The notes beneath the pieces were generated by a model, which saw only the letters and a list, made by a program, of their open reading frames with translations, ran no database searches and was not told the origin of the DNA. From positions 62,569,501 through 62,633,500 of the forward strand of contig NC_133030.1 in NCBI RefSeq assembly GCF_048771995.1: DNA of 64,000 nt, written 5' to 3'. Shown one piece after another: positions 1-12,000 of the stretch (position 1 is its first letter; every line of letters begins with the position of its first letter). The stretch is from Taeniopygia guttata (taxonomy: Eukaryota; Chordata; Aves; Passeriformes; Estrildidae). A program made the translations under genes and the position numbers.

Positions 1-171
1 GGCCAGGAGCTGCACTGGCTGATCCCTGTGGATCCCTTCCAGCTCAGGGAGTTCTGTGATTCTGCTCTGATTCTGTGCTCTGGATGGGGACAGGCAATGG
101 GTGTCTGCTGTGCTTTGTGCTGCAGGGACAAACACCACACTCCCTGGAGATGCCCCTGATTTTATCCCTGC

Positions 172-1044
172 TCTGAACCCTGATTTTATCTCTGCTCTGA
201 ACCCTGATTTTATCTCTGCTCCTAACCTGATTTTATCTCTGCCCTGAACCCTGATTTTATCCCTTCTCTGAACCCTGATTTTACCTCTGCTCTGAACCCT
301 GATTTTATCCCTGCTGTGAACCCTGATTTTATCCCTGCTCTGAACCCTGATTTTATCCCTGCTCTGAACCCTGATTTTATCCCTGCTCTGAACCCTCATT
401 TTATCCCTGCTCTGAACCCTGATTTTATCCCTGCTCTGAACCCTGATTTTGTCCCTTGTCTGAACCCTGATTTTATCCCTGCCTGAACCCTGATTTTATC
501 CCTTCTCTGAACCCTGATTTATCCCTGCTCTGAACCCTGATTTTATCTCTGCTCTGAACCCTGATTTTATCCCTGCTCTGAACCCTGATTTTATCCCTGC
601 CCTTAACCCTGATTTTATCCCTTCTCTGAGCCCTGATTTTATCCCTTCTCTGAACCCTGATTTTATCCCTGCTCTGAACCCTGATTTTATCCCTTCTCTG
701 AGCCCTGATTTTATCTCTGCTCTGAGCCCTGATTTTATCTCTGCTCTGAGCCCTGATTTTATCCCTTCTCTGAGCCCTGATTTTATCTCTGCTCTGAACC
801 CTGATTTTATCCCTGCTCTGAACCCTGATTTTATCCCTGCTCTGAACCCTGATTTTACCTCTGCTCTGACCCTGATTTTACCTCTGCTCTGAGCCCTGAT
901 TTTATCTCTGTTCTGAACCCTGATTTTATCCCTGCTCTGAACCCTGATTTTATCTCTGCTCTGAGCCCTGATTTTATCTCTGCTCTGAGCCCTGATTTTA
1001 TCTCTGCTCTGAACCCTGATTTTATCCCTGCTCTGAACCCTCTC
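172..1044. repeat. 24-bp minisatellite, about 36 copies
   Basis: The unit is roughly CCTGATTTTATCCCTGCTCT plus GAAC, repeated head to tail with C/T and A/G variants and a few slipped units. Because 24 is a multiple of three, the minus strand stays open for hundreds of bases as an eight-residue repeat containing IKSGFRAG. That ORF has no gene-like start context, no domain and no splice structure, so I treat it as an artefact of the repeat. Confidence 0.95.
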
Positions 1045-1514
1045 CCTCCTGACGGATGCTCCAGCACAAACCCATCCAGGCTGCTCTGCCTGCAGATACA
1101 ATCCCCTCTGCCAGGGAATTTGCTGGAGCCTGGACCAAATAAGGAACTGGTGGTGAATGTTGGGGAGCAGGAATCAGTCAGTGCCAGGCAGGGCTGGGAG
1201 CTCCCTGCGAGCTCTGTGCCGGGGGCTCACAGGGCTCCTCACGCTCATCCGGCAGCTGCTGGAGTAAAAACAGCTTTGCAGCAATATTTAGAGAGAGGAA
1301 GGAAGGAAGGAAGAAAGGAGAGCCCCAGAGATTAAAAAAAAATCCAACTTTACCTTTATGTCTTAAAATCCACTGTAAAACCTGGAGTGTTTCTTTGGGC
1401 TGGGGCTCAGATGGCTCCGAAAGTTTTTCCATCCTGTGAGTCTTCAGCTCCTCGGGGTGCTGGGAGATCCCAGCTCCACTTTCCAGCTGAGAGGATTCAG
1501 CAGCTTCATCCTGG
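1045..1514. other. Unassigned stretch, no gene seen
   Basis: Mixed-composition sequence with a short GGAA/GAAG-rich tract near 1299-1316 and an A-run near 1335. I see no splice-consistent coding exon or RNA gene. Confidence 0.5.
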
Positions 1515-1650
1515 AATCCCAGAGTGGTTTGGGTTGGAAGGGACCTTAAATCTCATCCCAATCCAACCCCCTGCTCTGGGCAGGGACACCTTCCTTGCTC
1601 TGAGCCTCATCCAGCTTGGTTTTCCTCCTCTCCATACACTGAAACCTTTT
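1515..1650 (-). mobile_element. CR1 LINE 3'-end fragment
   Basis: On the plus strand this begins with the reverse complement of the CR1 3' end (GGTTTGGGTTGGAAGGGACC). It continues into the typical CAGGGACACCTTCC segment. It is a truncated 3' piece with no coding capacity. Confidence 0.8.
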
Positions 1651-1854
1651 CCCACATTTCTGCTCCAGCCAAGTTGCCAAGAAACCCTCTTTTTATAAAA
1701 ATCTTGTTTTTCCATGGTGTGCTGGACCCCATGATTCCAACTCTCCATAAGGAAAACCTCTCTCCCACAACACCTGAGATGTCCTGAGCTGAATGATGCG
1801 TGGCTGGGTCACAAGTGGGAAATCACCTGCAGCATGGGTGGCTGCCCTTGGGCA

Positions 1855-2608
1855 AATCCTGGATCCACTGGGAATTGTGTCCATCCCTGGATCCATTGGG
1901 AATTGTGTCCATCCCTGGATCCACTGGGAATTTTGCCCATCCCTGGATCCATTGGGAATTTTGCCCATCCCTGGGTCCACTGGGAATCGTGTCCATCGCT
2001 GGATCCACTGGGAATCGTGTCCATCCCTGGATCCACTGGGAATCTGTCCATCGCTGGATCCATTGGGAATTTTTTCCATCCCTGGATCCACTGGGAATTG
2101 TGTCCATCCCTGGATCAACTGGGAATTTTGTCCATCCCTGGATCCACTGGGAATCGTGTCCATCACTGGATCGATTGGGAATTTTGTCCATTGCTGGATC
2201 CATTGGGAATTTTGTCCATCCCTGGATCCACTGGGAATTTTGCCCATCGCTGGATCCATTGGGAATTGTGTCCATCCCTGGATCCACTGGGAATTGTGTC
2301 CATCCCTGGATCCATTTGGAATCATGTCCATCACTGGATCCATTGGGAATCGTGTCCATCCCTGGATCCACTGGGAATTTTGTCCATCCCTGGATCCACT
2401 GGGAATTTTGTCCATCCCTGGATCCATTGGGAATTTTGCCCATCGCTGGATCCATTGGGAATTGTGTCCATCCCTGGATCCACTGGGAATTTTGTCCATC
2501 CCTGGATCCACTGGGAATTTTGCCCATCCCTGGATCCACTGGGAATTTTGTCCATCCCTGGATCCACTGGGAATTTTGCCCATCCCTGGATCCACTGGGA
2601 ATCGTGTC
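1855..2608. repeat. 28-bp minisatellite with BamHI-like palindrome, about 27 copies
   Basis: The unit is approximately GGGAATTTTGTCCATCCCTG followed by GATCCACT. Each unit carries the 8-bp palindrome TGGATCCA or a near variant. Variation is confined to a few positions (CAC/CAT, TTTTG/TGTG/CGTG, CCC/CGC). Since 28 is not a multiple of three but the unit lacks stops in any frame, five or six frames stay open across the array. None is a credible gene. Confidence 0.95.
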
Positions 2609-3120
2609 CCTGCAGCAGGCCAGGACGAGGAGGTGCTGAGTCACGAGGCGAAGCTGAGACAAGGAATTGAGAGCAAAAATGAATGAGAAGTGTTCCCAAA
2701 AATGGAGATGTGGCGAGCTGGGCGCTGTGCCGCGCTGGGGGGGACCTGCCCGGCTCTCAGCTCCCTCAGGATGCTCCCAGGAAAGGAAACAGCCCCAGGG
2801 AAGGCAGGGAGATGGAGAAATCCCTCAGGATGGCCTGAAGGGATGCAGTGCCACCCCACAGAAGGGGACAGCCACCCAGAGACCCCCCTTGTCCTTGGCA
2901 CGGCTCAGAGCTTTTCCTGCTGCTGGAGACTGGGGCACCAGCTGGGGGTTCCTGAGGGCTGGGCTCAAACCAGGGCTGTGCCCACCCTCCTGGGCCAGGG
3001 GGCAGCTGATGGGGGCTGCTTTTATTCTATCTTATTTTGTTCTCAGAAATGCTGCTGTCACGTTTGGCCGGTATTATCCAGCAGATTCCAGTTTTGACGG
3101 ATGGAGGAATTTTCTTCCTA
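2609..3120. other. Unassigned GC-rich stretch
   Basis: Open frames occur by composition only. I found no domain, no consistent exon and no recognisable repeat here. Confidence 0.4.
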
Positions 3121-3124
3121 TCAT

Positions 3125-3408
3125 TCCATGGAAGGAGAGGGCAACCAAGTGGGGGGTCAGGCTCTGCTCCCAGGGAACAGCCTCAAGTGGTGCCAGGGGA
3201 GGTTTGGATTGGATATTGAGAAAAATTCTTCACAAAAAAGGCTTGTCCAGCCCTGGCACAGCTGCCCAGAGCAGTGGTGGATTCCACATCCTGGAGGGAT
3301 TTAAAAGCCACGTGGATGTGGCACTTGGGGACAGGGGTCGGTGGTGGCTTTGGCAGTGCTGGGTGATCTTGGAGGGCTTTTCCAACCTAAACCATTCCAT
3401 GACTCTAT
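3125..3408 (+). mobile_element. CR1 LINE 3' fragment
   Basis: The order of segments is typical of avian CR1: an AGGGGAGGTTTGGATTGG block, a block containing GATATTGAGAAAAATTCTTC, a block with CAGAGCAGTGGTGG, then CTTTTCCAACCTAAACCATT and CCATGACTCTAT at the 3' end. The orientation is sense on the plus strand. Only the 3' part is present. Confidence 0.85.
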
Positions 3409-3725
3409 AAGGGAGGTACCTGAGACTTCTCTTTTTCTTAGGGCATGAGGCCAAAGCCCTTTTTGGTGCTGCTCCAGGGAGCCCAGGAGTGCACAGCCTC
3501 TCCCTGCGAGCCTTCCCTGCAGGGAGCACAGGGATGTGCAAGGCACGGGCTCACGGCCCTTCCTGCCAAACCCCCTGGCCTTGGACAGGGGGAGAAATGC
3601 TCCAAGAGCTTTATTGCAGTGACCCACTAACCCAGCTGGCAAAAGGACACTGCTGAGCCAGTCCTGAATCCCTGCTCTTATCCCAGCCCTGCTTCCCTGC
3701 AAACATCCCAAAGCACTGAACTGAT

Positions 3726-4392
3726 TTAATAAAAAATATGGATATTGATCTAGTGCCAATATCCAACTGTGACAGACATAAACTCTCTAACAGTTTAAAG
3801 TTAGAAAGTGTGTGTTTATTGTGTGTGGGATCGCTCCCAAATCCACACCACACCTTCCAGGTGATTACAGAGTCTTTTTATCCATACAGGTATTGAATAC
3901 CCAAAATACAAATACATATTCATCATTTTGGTACATCCCATTCCCCGCTTCGTGTGCTAATCACTCCAAAAGCTATTAAGCATGCGTGGTTTGTCCCTTG
4001 AAATGGGTCGGTGTCCCTTTCATGGGGAGGGGTCCCAAAATGAGGAAGTCAATAAAGTCTTCCTCTTTCTGACCTTTCTACCTTTTCAATGCAAGTATGA
4101 CAAATGAACTCTTGGTAGAACTCCCATTTCTTGTCTTCAATTGGTTTCAGAACAGAGGAGGCCACAATTGTCTTATGTTCCTAAAGGCTATTTGTCAGTT
4201 TGTGTATTCTTCATTATAAACCCAGCTAACTAAACATTGTGCTGACCAGCAATCAATTATCAGTTAACTACTAACTCTTAACTTCATCAGGGCCTACTCA
4301 TTTATTTTAATTAACTCTAGTAAGGCTTATTTCTAACTAAAACCTTAGCTCCTCTAAAATCTCTAAATTCCTTAAAGTTTACGTTTCAGAAC
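3726..4392 (-). mobile_element. LTR-like fossil, probably a solo LTR of an endogenous retrovirus
   Basis: This segment is the reverse complement of 46240-46918, similar over about 650 bp. Read on the minus strand it has a TATA-like GGATAAAAAGACTCTG, then an AATAAACACACA poly(A)-signal region near its 3' end, as expected for an LTR. No coding internal region is attached. It looks like an old, non-coding relic. Exact termini and target duplication were not resolved. Family is unassigned. Confidence 0.6.
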
Positions 4393-4403
4393 GGCCCCGG
4401 CGC

Positions 4404-4472
4404 ATCCCATGGCCGGGAATGTCGCTCCTACCACCCGGAATGTCGCTCCCATCGCCGGGAATGTCGCTCTGT
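4404..4472. repeat. 21-bp minisatellite, left segment (3 copies)
   Basis: Three units of the GCCGGGAATGTCGCTCCCAT type, the same family as the larger array at 5189-5695. The two blocks are separated by an AT-rich LTR-like insert, which implies one original array split by insertion. Confidence 0.85.
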
Positions 4473-5188
4473 TATGGTTTGACACTGGCACAATGTTTGT
4501 GTCCTTATGAAAATGCAATCTATCAATTGAATGCTGTGAAATGCAATTGAGAACAGAGTAAAGTAGGCCTAAGCTTAATAACAAGAAAAAAACTTTATTA
4601 AGCTATTATTACTATACAACTATAAAAGGAAAAAGAAAGAAAAAAATATTCACAAAAAATCAAAATGAAAACCTTCCAAAGCATTCCTCCTCCCACTACT
4701 TACTTTTAATAAACTACAGTGAGACACAACCTGGACTCAAATCAGGTTTCTACCTTTTAGATAATTGTTTTTTAGTTTATTGAGGGAGAGAGGAGCCCTT
4801 TTTGTGCTACAGACTTCTTGAGAAACACAGCTGCCACATTCTGTGCTTCCATGTCACTACATGGCACTGCCTGGAGAACAAAGTTTGCTAATGGTGACCC
4901 TCTCCTTTCTATGCACAGTGTTCTTACTACTAATGCATGGATGGACAGACTGCTTTTAGGATTTTTTTTCTTTTTAAGGATGCCCTGCCAAGAGGGGAAA
5001 AACAACAGTTCAGTTTTTTAGTTTTGAGACCACAGTTCTCTCCATTTTCCCCTGGGGCCGAGGATCCAAGAACAGAGATCTTCTTCTCTTCTTCCTCTCT
5101 GAAGACAGGGGGCACCACCAAAAACCTCCCTAATTTTTCTCTGTTCGCTAAAAAGCCACTCCATCATCTCCTCCCACCTAGAATTTCT
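4473..5188 (-). mobile_element. LTR-like fossil inserted in the 21-bp minisatellite
   Basis: An AT-rich insert starts at TGTTATGGTTTGACACTGGC and interrupts the minisatellite. Read on the minus strand it has an AATAAAGTTTTT signal and ends in CCATAACA, consistent with an LTR 3' end. No recognisable protein is encoded. The right boundary is approximate. Assignment to an endogenous-retrovirus LTR is inference from termini and composition. Confidence 0.4.
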
Positions 5189-5695
5189 CCCATGGCCGGG
5201 AATGTCGCTGCCATCACCGGGAATGTCGCTCCCATGGCTGGGAATGTCGCTCTCATGGCTGGGAATGTCTCCCACCGCCGGGAATGTCGCTGCCATGGCC
5301 GGGAATGTCGCTGCCATCACCAGGAATGTCACTCCCATGACCGGGAATGTCGCTGCCACCGCCGGGAATGTCACTGCCATGGCCGGGAATGTCGCTGCCA
5401 TGGCCGGGAATGTCGCTGCCATTGACGGGAATGTCGCTCCCATGGCTGGGAATGTCTCCCATCACCGGGAATGTCACTGCCATGACCAGGAATGTCGCTG
5501 CCATGGCCGGGAATGTCGCTCCCACCGCCGGGAACGTCGCTGCCATCACCAGGAATGTCACTGCCATGGCCAGGAATGTCGCTCCCATGGCCGGGAATGT
5601 CACTCCCATGGCTGGGAATGTCACTGCCATGGCTGGGAATGTCTCCCATGACCGGGAATGTCGCTCCCATCACCGGGAATGTCGTTTCCTTCCCC
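5189..5695. repeat. 21-bp minisatellite, right segment (about 24 copies)
   Basis: Units of GCCGGGAATGTCGCTGCCAT with CACC, CATCACC and CATGG variants. The period is 21 bp, so all frames repeat every seven residues. One plus-strand frame reads as alternating Cys and His (HRECRCHG), which superficially resembles a metal-binding protein but is a repeat by-product. Confidence 0.93.
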
Positions 5696-6180
5696 GCCTG
5701 CCCCGGGAGAGCCGCGGGTTTCCTGCTGCCCCCCTCCCTTATCTCTGCCCCTGCAGGGGCTCAGCAATTCCAGGCTCGGGGAGAGGCTGCCAGGATTTCC
5801 TGCCTCAGCAGCCTCGGAGCCAGGGATTCCTCTGCTTTTCCTGCTCCTCGTGGGAGCCCAGGGCAAAGGGAGCCTTCAACAGGACGGGATGTGCCGATCC
5901 CCCCCGAGTGTGAGTGGTGCTTTGTCCTGGTTTTCCCAACAGGGAGTTGGGAGTGTCTGAGATCCATCCTCAGCCCCATCCCGGATCTTCCCCCGTTTCC
6001 ATGCTGTCAGCACATCTGTTTCTGCCCAAAATGCCTCCCAGGAAATGGCTCTGGATTGTTTTGATGCCCAAGCTGAGAGAAGGGATGGCCCCTGCAGCCA
6101 GAGGCTCTGCGGAGGCACATGGAAGTGATTACAGGGTCCCTGTGCCACCTCCCTTCCCAGCACAGGGTGTGGACGAGCAC
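5696..6180. other. Unassigned stretch
   Basis: GC-rich to mixed unique-looking sequence. No exon with supporting phases or conserved residues was found. Confidence 0.4.
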
Positions 6181-6189
6181 AGCCTGTCC

Positions 6190-6548
6190 CTGTCCCCATC
6201 CATATCCTGTCACCAGCCTCGTCCTTTTCTCAATCCCATCTTCATTCTCATCCTCAGCCCCATCCCTATCCCTATACCCAATTCCATATACATCCCAAAA
6301 CCTATTCCTATGCCCATCCACATCCCCACGCTTACCCTTTTCCTCACCTTCCTCTTCATTCCCTATTGCCTATCCTTATCCCCATCCCCATCCTTGTCTC
6401 CTCTTTATCCCTGTTCCTGTCCCCATCCCAGTGTCCATCCCTGTCTCAGTCCCATTCCCATCTCCCCATCCACATCACGATCCTCATCCCATTTCTTGCC
6501 TCCATCCTCTTCCTCATCCCAGTCCCTGCTCCCAACCCCACTCAGGCT
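6190..6548. repeat. Degenerate CCCATCC/CCTATCC pyrimidine-rich low-complexity tract
   Basis: About 350 bases of irregular CCCATCCCTATCCC-type hexamer-like units on the plus strand. The strand is strongly asymmetric, nearly without G. No unit length is kept throughout. Confidence 0.75.
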
Positions 6549-7607
6549 CCCAGTTTCTCCCAAAGCCACAGGGATGCCAGCAGGACTCCGCTCCCAAAGC
6601 CAGGCCAGGACTCCAGCTCTTCCAGCTGCCAATTTTCTGTAGCTGACTGGTGCCAGTCTGGCTCAGGGAGTTGGGAAAATTCACTTTTTAGCATCCTAAA
6701 GACTGTAGGAAGCCTGGCAGCTCCTCCTTCCCTGTCCAGAGGATTCTTAGGGCCCGTGGTTTGGTTTTTCAAAGATCTCACGGAGCAGCAAGGCTTCCCT
6801 CTCTTTCCCTCCCCCCTTTCCTGCCCCCTCTGCCCACTGCCACCTCCGAGGTGCCACCAAGTGCCACCATTCCCCATGGGAGCGACATCCCAGCTGGGAT
6901 CTCACCAGGCAGAGGAGCTGCTGGCCCCCTGCAGCTCCCACTTTCCCCGGAGAGCCACGGAGGTGTTTGAGCTCCAAAGAAAAGCCACATTTTGGCACGG
7001 GAAGCTCCTCAAAGGCTGCGGATCGTGTCCAGCTGGCCTGGACCCCGCTCAAAGTCCTAATGGTTTTCCATGGCCAGGCAAAGGACTCCTCCCAGGGGCT
7101 GGAGCCAGCCAGCTGCCTGCAGCCAAGGGGCTGCTCCAGATGTGGCCCTGGTGACACTCCAGACTTCCAAACCAGCTCAATCCCAGCAGCAGTGGGAGCT
7201 GCTTTCCAGGGTGAGCAGGATGCAGTGGGTTGCACTCTGCTAGGACGGAGGGGACAGGGATCACAGTGACAAGACAGGGTGGAGGGTGCCCAGCTGCTTC
7301 CAGCGTGAGGATTCCTGTCGGGAATTCCATGAATGTGTCCCTGATTTATTTCTCTCGACAGCCTACAGCGGTTTGACACTTCCCTCCTCCTTATCTGGCA
7401 TTCCTCGGGCATGGCTGTGCCTGGGGACAGATGCAGTCTCCAGGCCAGGGAAGGGGAAAAGGCTCCAGGAAGCTGCAGCAGAGCTTTTGGCTGCTCCCAG
7501 CCCGGATTTCCAGGAGCACTCATGGAGCGCAGCTGTCGGGATTTGAGCTCTTCCTCCCCTCCACCACTGCGGGTGCTCCCACCCCGACCCCCGACACAAA
7601 GACGGGG
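6549..7607. other. Unassigned stretch upstream of the 51/54-bp array
   Basis: Mixed sequence of moderate GC content. Long open frames on the minus strand run out of the neighbouring minisatellite and lose any repeat character here. I see no domain and no supportable exon. Confidence 0.4.
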
Positions 7608-8336
7608 AATTCTCCTCGATCCATCGGGCACTGAGGGGTTGGAGATGATGGAAAGGCGGGGAATTCTCGATCCATCAGGCACTGAAGGGTTGGAGATGAT
7701 GGAAAGATGGGGAATTCTTGATCCATCGGGCACTGCAGGGCTGGAGATGATGGAAAGACGGGGAATTCTCCTCAATCCATCGGGCACTGCCAGGCTGGAG
7801 ATGATGGAAAGGCGGAGAATTCTCGATCCATCGGGCACTGAAGGGTTGGAGATGATGGAAAGACGGGGAATTCTCCTCGATCCATTGGGCACTGAAGGGT
7901 TGGAGATGATGGAAAGATGGGGAATTCTCCTCGATCCATTGGGCACTGAAGGGTTGGAGATGATGGAAAGACGGGGAATTCTTGATCCATCGGGCACTGC
8001 CAGGCTGGAGATGATGGAAAGACGGGGAATTCTCGATCCATTGGGCACTGCCGGGCTGGAGATGATGGAAAAACGGGGAATTCTCCTCGATCCATCGGGC
8101 TCTGCAGGGTTGGAGATGATGGAAAGATGGGGAATTCTCGATCCATCAGGCACTGAAGGGTTGGAGATGATGGAAAGACGGGGAATTCTCCTCCATCCAT
8201 CAGGCAGTGCAGGGCTGGAGATGATGGAAAGATGGGGAATTCTCCTCGGTCCATTGGGCACTGAAGGGTTGGAGATGATGGAAAGGCGGGGAATTCTCGA
8301 TCCATCGGGCACTGCAGTGCTGGAGATGATGGATGA
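7608..8336. repeat. 51/54-bp minisatellite, 13-14 copies, upstream of NID2
   Basis: The unit contains GGAATTCTC, an optional CTC, GATCCATCGGGCACTG and GGGTTGGAGATGATGGAAAG. Units are 51 bp or, with the extra CTC, 54 bp, so both strands stay open and read as 17- or 18-residue repeats. The array ends about 565 bp before the NID2 start codon, just outside the CpG-rich promoter. Confidence 0.95.
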
Positions 8337-8349
8337 AGGGACAGAGAAA

Positions 8350-8900
8350 GGATAAACAGCGCTGACCCCGCGCCCGGCCCTGCGTGCGTGGGGGCCGCTC
8401 GCTGACCGCTGCCAGCTGAGCTGGGACAGATTTTGGCCGGGGGCTGTCGCCTCCTCCCCCCGCGGCTCCCCTGGGCATCAGGAGTCACGTTTCTTCCCGG
8501 CTCCAGGGAGCAGCATCCGAGGGGGCGAGCGGGGAGCGGCCGGAGCCTCCCGCGACCCCGGCCCCGACCCCGGCGGGGCGGGGGTGGGGCTGGGGGGCTC
8601 CGGGGCCGCGGGGCACCAAGAGGGGATCCCGCTCTCCTTGCCGGGATGTCCCCTCGGGTGGTACCCCGCTCCCCCCGGGATGCCGGTACCGGGGGGGGGC
8701 GCCTCAACTCTGGACGGATTTTGGGTAAAATCTGATTGGCCCAGGAGGGGACGGCCGCTGCTTGGCCACACCCCTCGGGCTACTCCCCGTCCCGCCCCGC
8801 GGGGCCGGGGTCGCCCCGTCCGGTCCGTGCGGCTCCGCTCGGCTCCGCTGCTCCGCTGCTCCGCTCGGCACCGTCGGGAGCTCCCGTGGCCGCCGGCGGG
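8350..8900 (+). promoter_or_regulatory. NID2: NID2 promoter and 5' UTR, CpG-rich with inverted CCAAT box
   Basis: GC content and CpG density rise sharply from about 8350 and stay high through exon 1. An inverted CCAAT box (ATTGG, 8734-8738) lies about 165 bp before the start codon. A short GCTCCGCT-type repeat (about 8825-8870) precedes the ATG. No TATA box is evident. The transcription start is not determinable from sequence alone. Confidence 0.55.
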
Positions 8901-9089
8901 ATGCGGGCGCTGGCGGCGGTGCTGGCGGCGGTGCTGGCGGTGGGGACAGCCCTGCCCCGCCCGGGGCTGCTCCCGCACGGCCCGGCCCGCGGCGATGCCC
9001 GGCTCCGGCCCGGAGACGACGAGAGTTCCCCGGGGCTGCTGCTCCGCCGCGCCCTCCGCCTCTACGGCCGCGCCGCCCGCCGCCTCTAC
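8901..9089 (+). other. NID2: NID2 exon 1: signal peptide and N-terminus
   Basis: The start [20 protein letters not shown] gives a hydrophobic leucine/alanine/valine core typical of a secretory signal, with cleavage likely near residues 17-20. The exon continues to a GDDESS motif that matches the human NID2 N-terminus and ends in phase 0 before GTGAGT. The ATG sits in GCGGGATGC and is the first in this frame after the CpG-rich leader. Confidence 0.88.
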
Positions 9090-12000
9090 GTGAGTCCCCG
9101 CTCGCTGTTCCCTTCTCCTTTCCTGCCCTCCTTCCCCCCGGCCGCTCTTACTCCCTGCCCTGCTTCCTCCTCTCCATCATCTCCCTCTGTCCCTCCATCT
9201 TCACTCCGTCCATCTCTCCACCCTCTGTCCCTCCCTCATTCCAGCCTTGTCTCTCTCCATCTTCCCGCTTTGCTTCTCTCCATCCTTCTGTCCCACCATC
9301 CCTCCATGCTTTTCACCCCTCCGTCTTTCCATCCTTCCTCCCCTGACTTTACGCCTCCTCCCTGCCCCTCCATGTGCACCTTCGCTGTCGCACCGCACGT
9401 GTTCCATCCATCCATCATCCATCCATCCATCCATCCATCCATCCATCCATCCATCCATCCATCCATCCATCCATCATTTCCCCCTTTCCCGCGGTCTCCT
9501 GCCCTTCGGAGGAACAAGAGCGCTTTCTCCTCTCTCCTCCGCAGCTGTTCCCCCGCCAGCAGCGGCTGCAGCTGGGGCGGCCCCCGAGCCGCAGCTCCCT
9601 GGGGGCTGCAGGAGCCCGAGGTCTTTGTTTTCTGCCCGGCCGGATGGGGCCACGCGGCCTCGGGGCTCTCAGCCCCCCTGCACCGAAAAAGGGGGGGACA
9701 GGGCAAGGGGACCAGCGGTGGTGGCACCTCTGCAGCTCCTGAGCGCCCTGCACCGCCTCTCCCTGCAGGTGGGGACCAACGGGGTCATCTCCACCCAGGA
9801 TTTCCCCAGGGAGACCCAGTACGTGGATGACGATTTCCCCACAGACTTCCCAGTGGTCGCCCCCTTCCTGGCCGACCTGGACACCTCCGGGGACAGAGGG
9901 AACATCTACTATCGGCAGGATGACTCTCGGGACGTGCTGGACCAGGCTGTGGGATACATCCGGGCCGGGTTTCCCCGCTCTGCTGGCGCCTTCGTGCCCA
10001 CCAATGCCTTCATTGCCACCTGGGAGGAGGTGGGCGCCTACCAGGAGCTCTCCCAGGACACCGAGCCCTCCACGAAGGTGAGGCCGAAGGGCTGAGCTTG
10101 GATGCCCATCCTGCGTGTCACGGGAGGATGAGTTTCTCTTGTGTGGTACCCAAAGCGCTGGGTCTTTTCTTCCTGAGCAGCTGGATGGTGGCTCCATCCA
10201 TCCATCCATCCTTGGGTGAGCACCAGGAGGAGCGTGGAGCTTTCCCCCTCTGGTCAGAGCTGTGGCAGTGGTGGGGTTGTTGGCCAGAAGAGGTTTAGAG
10301 GTTGCCTTCGTGGCTGAAGGTGCTTGAAAGGACACGGAGTGACAGGACAAGGGAGAATGGCTTCACATTGCTTGGATCACACGTTAGGAATCAATTCCTG
10401 GTTGTGAGGGTGGGCAGGCCCTGGCACGGGGTGCCCAGAGAAACTGAGGCTGCCCCTGGATGATTGGGAGTGTCCAAGGCCAGATTGGACATTGGCTTGG
10501 CAGAACCTGGGACAGTTCTGTGTCCCTGCCATGGCAGGGGGTGGGATGGGATGAGTTTTAAGATCCCTTCAAACCCAAACCATTGCATGGCTCTGACTCT
10601 TTTCAGACAAAGCTTTCCAGTGCTGGTAGCTCTGGCTTTGCAGGGCAGAGGGTGGCTGGGGGCAGCTTTGGGTCACCCATTGTGCTCCTGACCTTTACTG
10701 GTGGCTCGGGGCTGGTCCTTCCTTCTGCCCCTGTGCCGATTGCGCTGCTGGTGAGCAACCGGCTTTGGAATTTCCACCGTGGGCTGATGTTGTGCCTGGA
10801 AAACAAGCTCATAGGTGGTCTGCCAGCTCGGGGGCTGACCTGTGCTCTCCACCCACAAGGCTGATAAAGCTCCTGCGTGGGTGGACCTCCAGCACTGCCT
10901 GTCCCGGGTCATGAGCTGTCACATCAGGCTGATGACGTGCCGAGGAGGTGACAGCCATGCTCCACCAGCTGCACTAGAAAGGATGAGCTGCACGAGGAAA
11001 ACTCTGGTGATGGACACCCAGAGCTGGCTGATGGGTGATGGGCTCCCCCCCAAAGCCCAGCAGCAGCCACCAGGTCCTCAAGGACCACCAGGAGCCGTCC
11101 CCCCACTCCGGGGCCCTTCGGTGGCACGTTGCCGAGGGGGAAGCCAAGCAAGGCAAGAAGCTGAGGTTTGGAAGGAGACAAGGCACATTTTTTCCTCTCA
11201 TTTAAAAGTTGGGAAAACAGCTGAAGAGATGCCATCAGGGGCCTCACAGCGACCTCATGGCCATCGAAAACGCGGCCTCCTCTTCTTTTCTCTTCCCCGT
11301 TGTGGTTTTTTTCCTCCTCTGAGAAGTTTGGCTTGAAATGAAACCGGTCTTGTTTGGAAACAAGGAGCTCCAGGAAAAGCTCCTGAAATGCAGCTTGTGC
11401 CTGTGCTTTGCCGAGTTCCCCCTTCGCCAAAACTGCTAAAAATCTCCCCAAACACCACCTTTTTTTTTTTTTTTCCTTTCCCTGACCAAATGTGGTGTTT
11501 ATGGAAACGCTGCCCTCCTGCTGCTCAGAGCCAGGACTGACTCCAAAGCCTTTCCCCTGCCCTGGAAGGACATGGCTAATCCCTTTTGAGCCCCTAAAGT
11601 AGAAAAGTGGGTTGAGATGGGGAGCAGAGGACCCCCAGAGCCCCTCTTTGGGGGTCCTGCCTGGGTGGGGGGTCTGGCAGTGCCGTGTCCCCCCCAGCTC
11701 CTTGGGACATGCTCCTGGTCCCTGCAGTGATGTTTTCCCGGGCTGCAGAAGGGGACAAGGCTGAGTCTGCTTCTGTAGGAGCAAAACTTGCCCTTTTGGG
11801 CTGGAATTTGCCCTTTGCAGCTCTTTGCTGGGGACTTCCCCCTCTCCTTCCCTTCATCCCACCGTGCCAGCACATGGATGTCACCCAGCGTGTCCCCCCT
11901 GGCCACCCAGCCCAAGGCAGAGCGAGTCCTGCAGCTGCTGCTGTGCTTTGGCTGCGTGGGGGAGGAATCCAGCCCCGGGGGGAGGGGTGGGGGGGTCATT

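Noticed and set aside
496-1101. 201-codon minus-strand ORF with IKSGFRAG repeats
   Set aside because: It coincides with the 24-bp minisatellite. Open only because the unit is a multiple of three and lacks stops.
1693-2686. Several 280-300-codon ORFs on both strands (SLDPLGI, DGQNSQWIQGW repeats)
   Set aside because: All derive from the 28-bp minisatellite. Mutually overlapping in most frames, no gene-like ends.
4937-5651. Cys/His-rich repeat (HRECRCHG) resembling zinc-binding modules
   Set aside because: By-product of the 21-bp array. Spacing does not fit a known zinc-finger class, and other frames are equally open.
6747-8707. 521- and 311-codon minus-strand ORFs and the 314-codon plus ORF
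   Set aside because: Shadows of the 51/54-bp minisatellite and of the GC-rich NID2 promoter.
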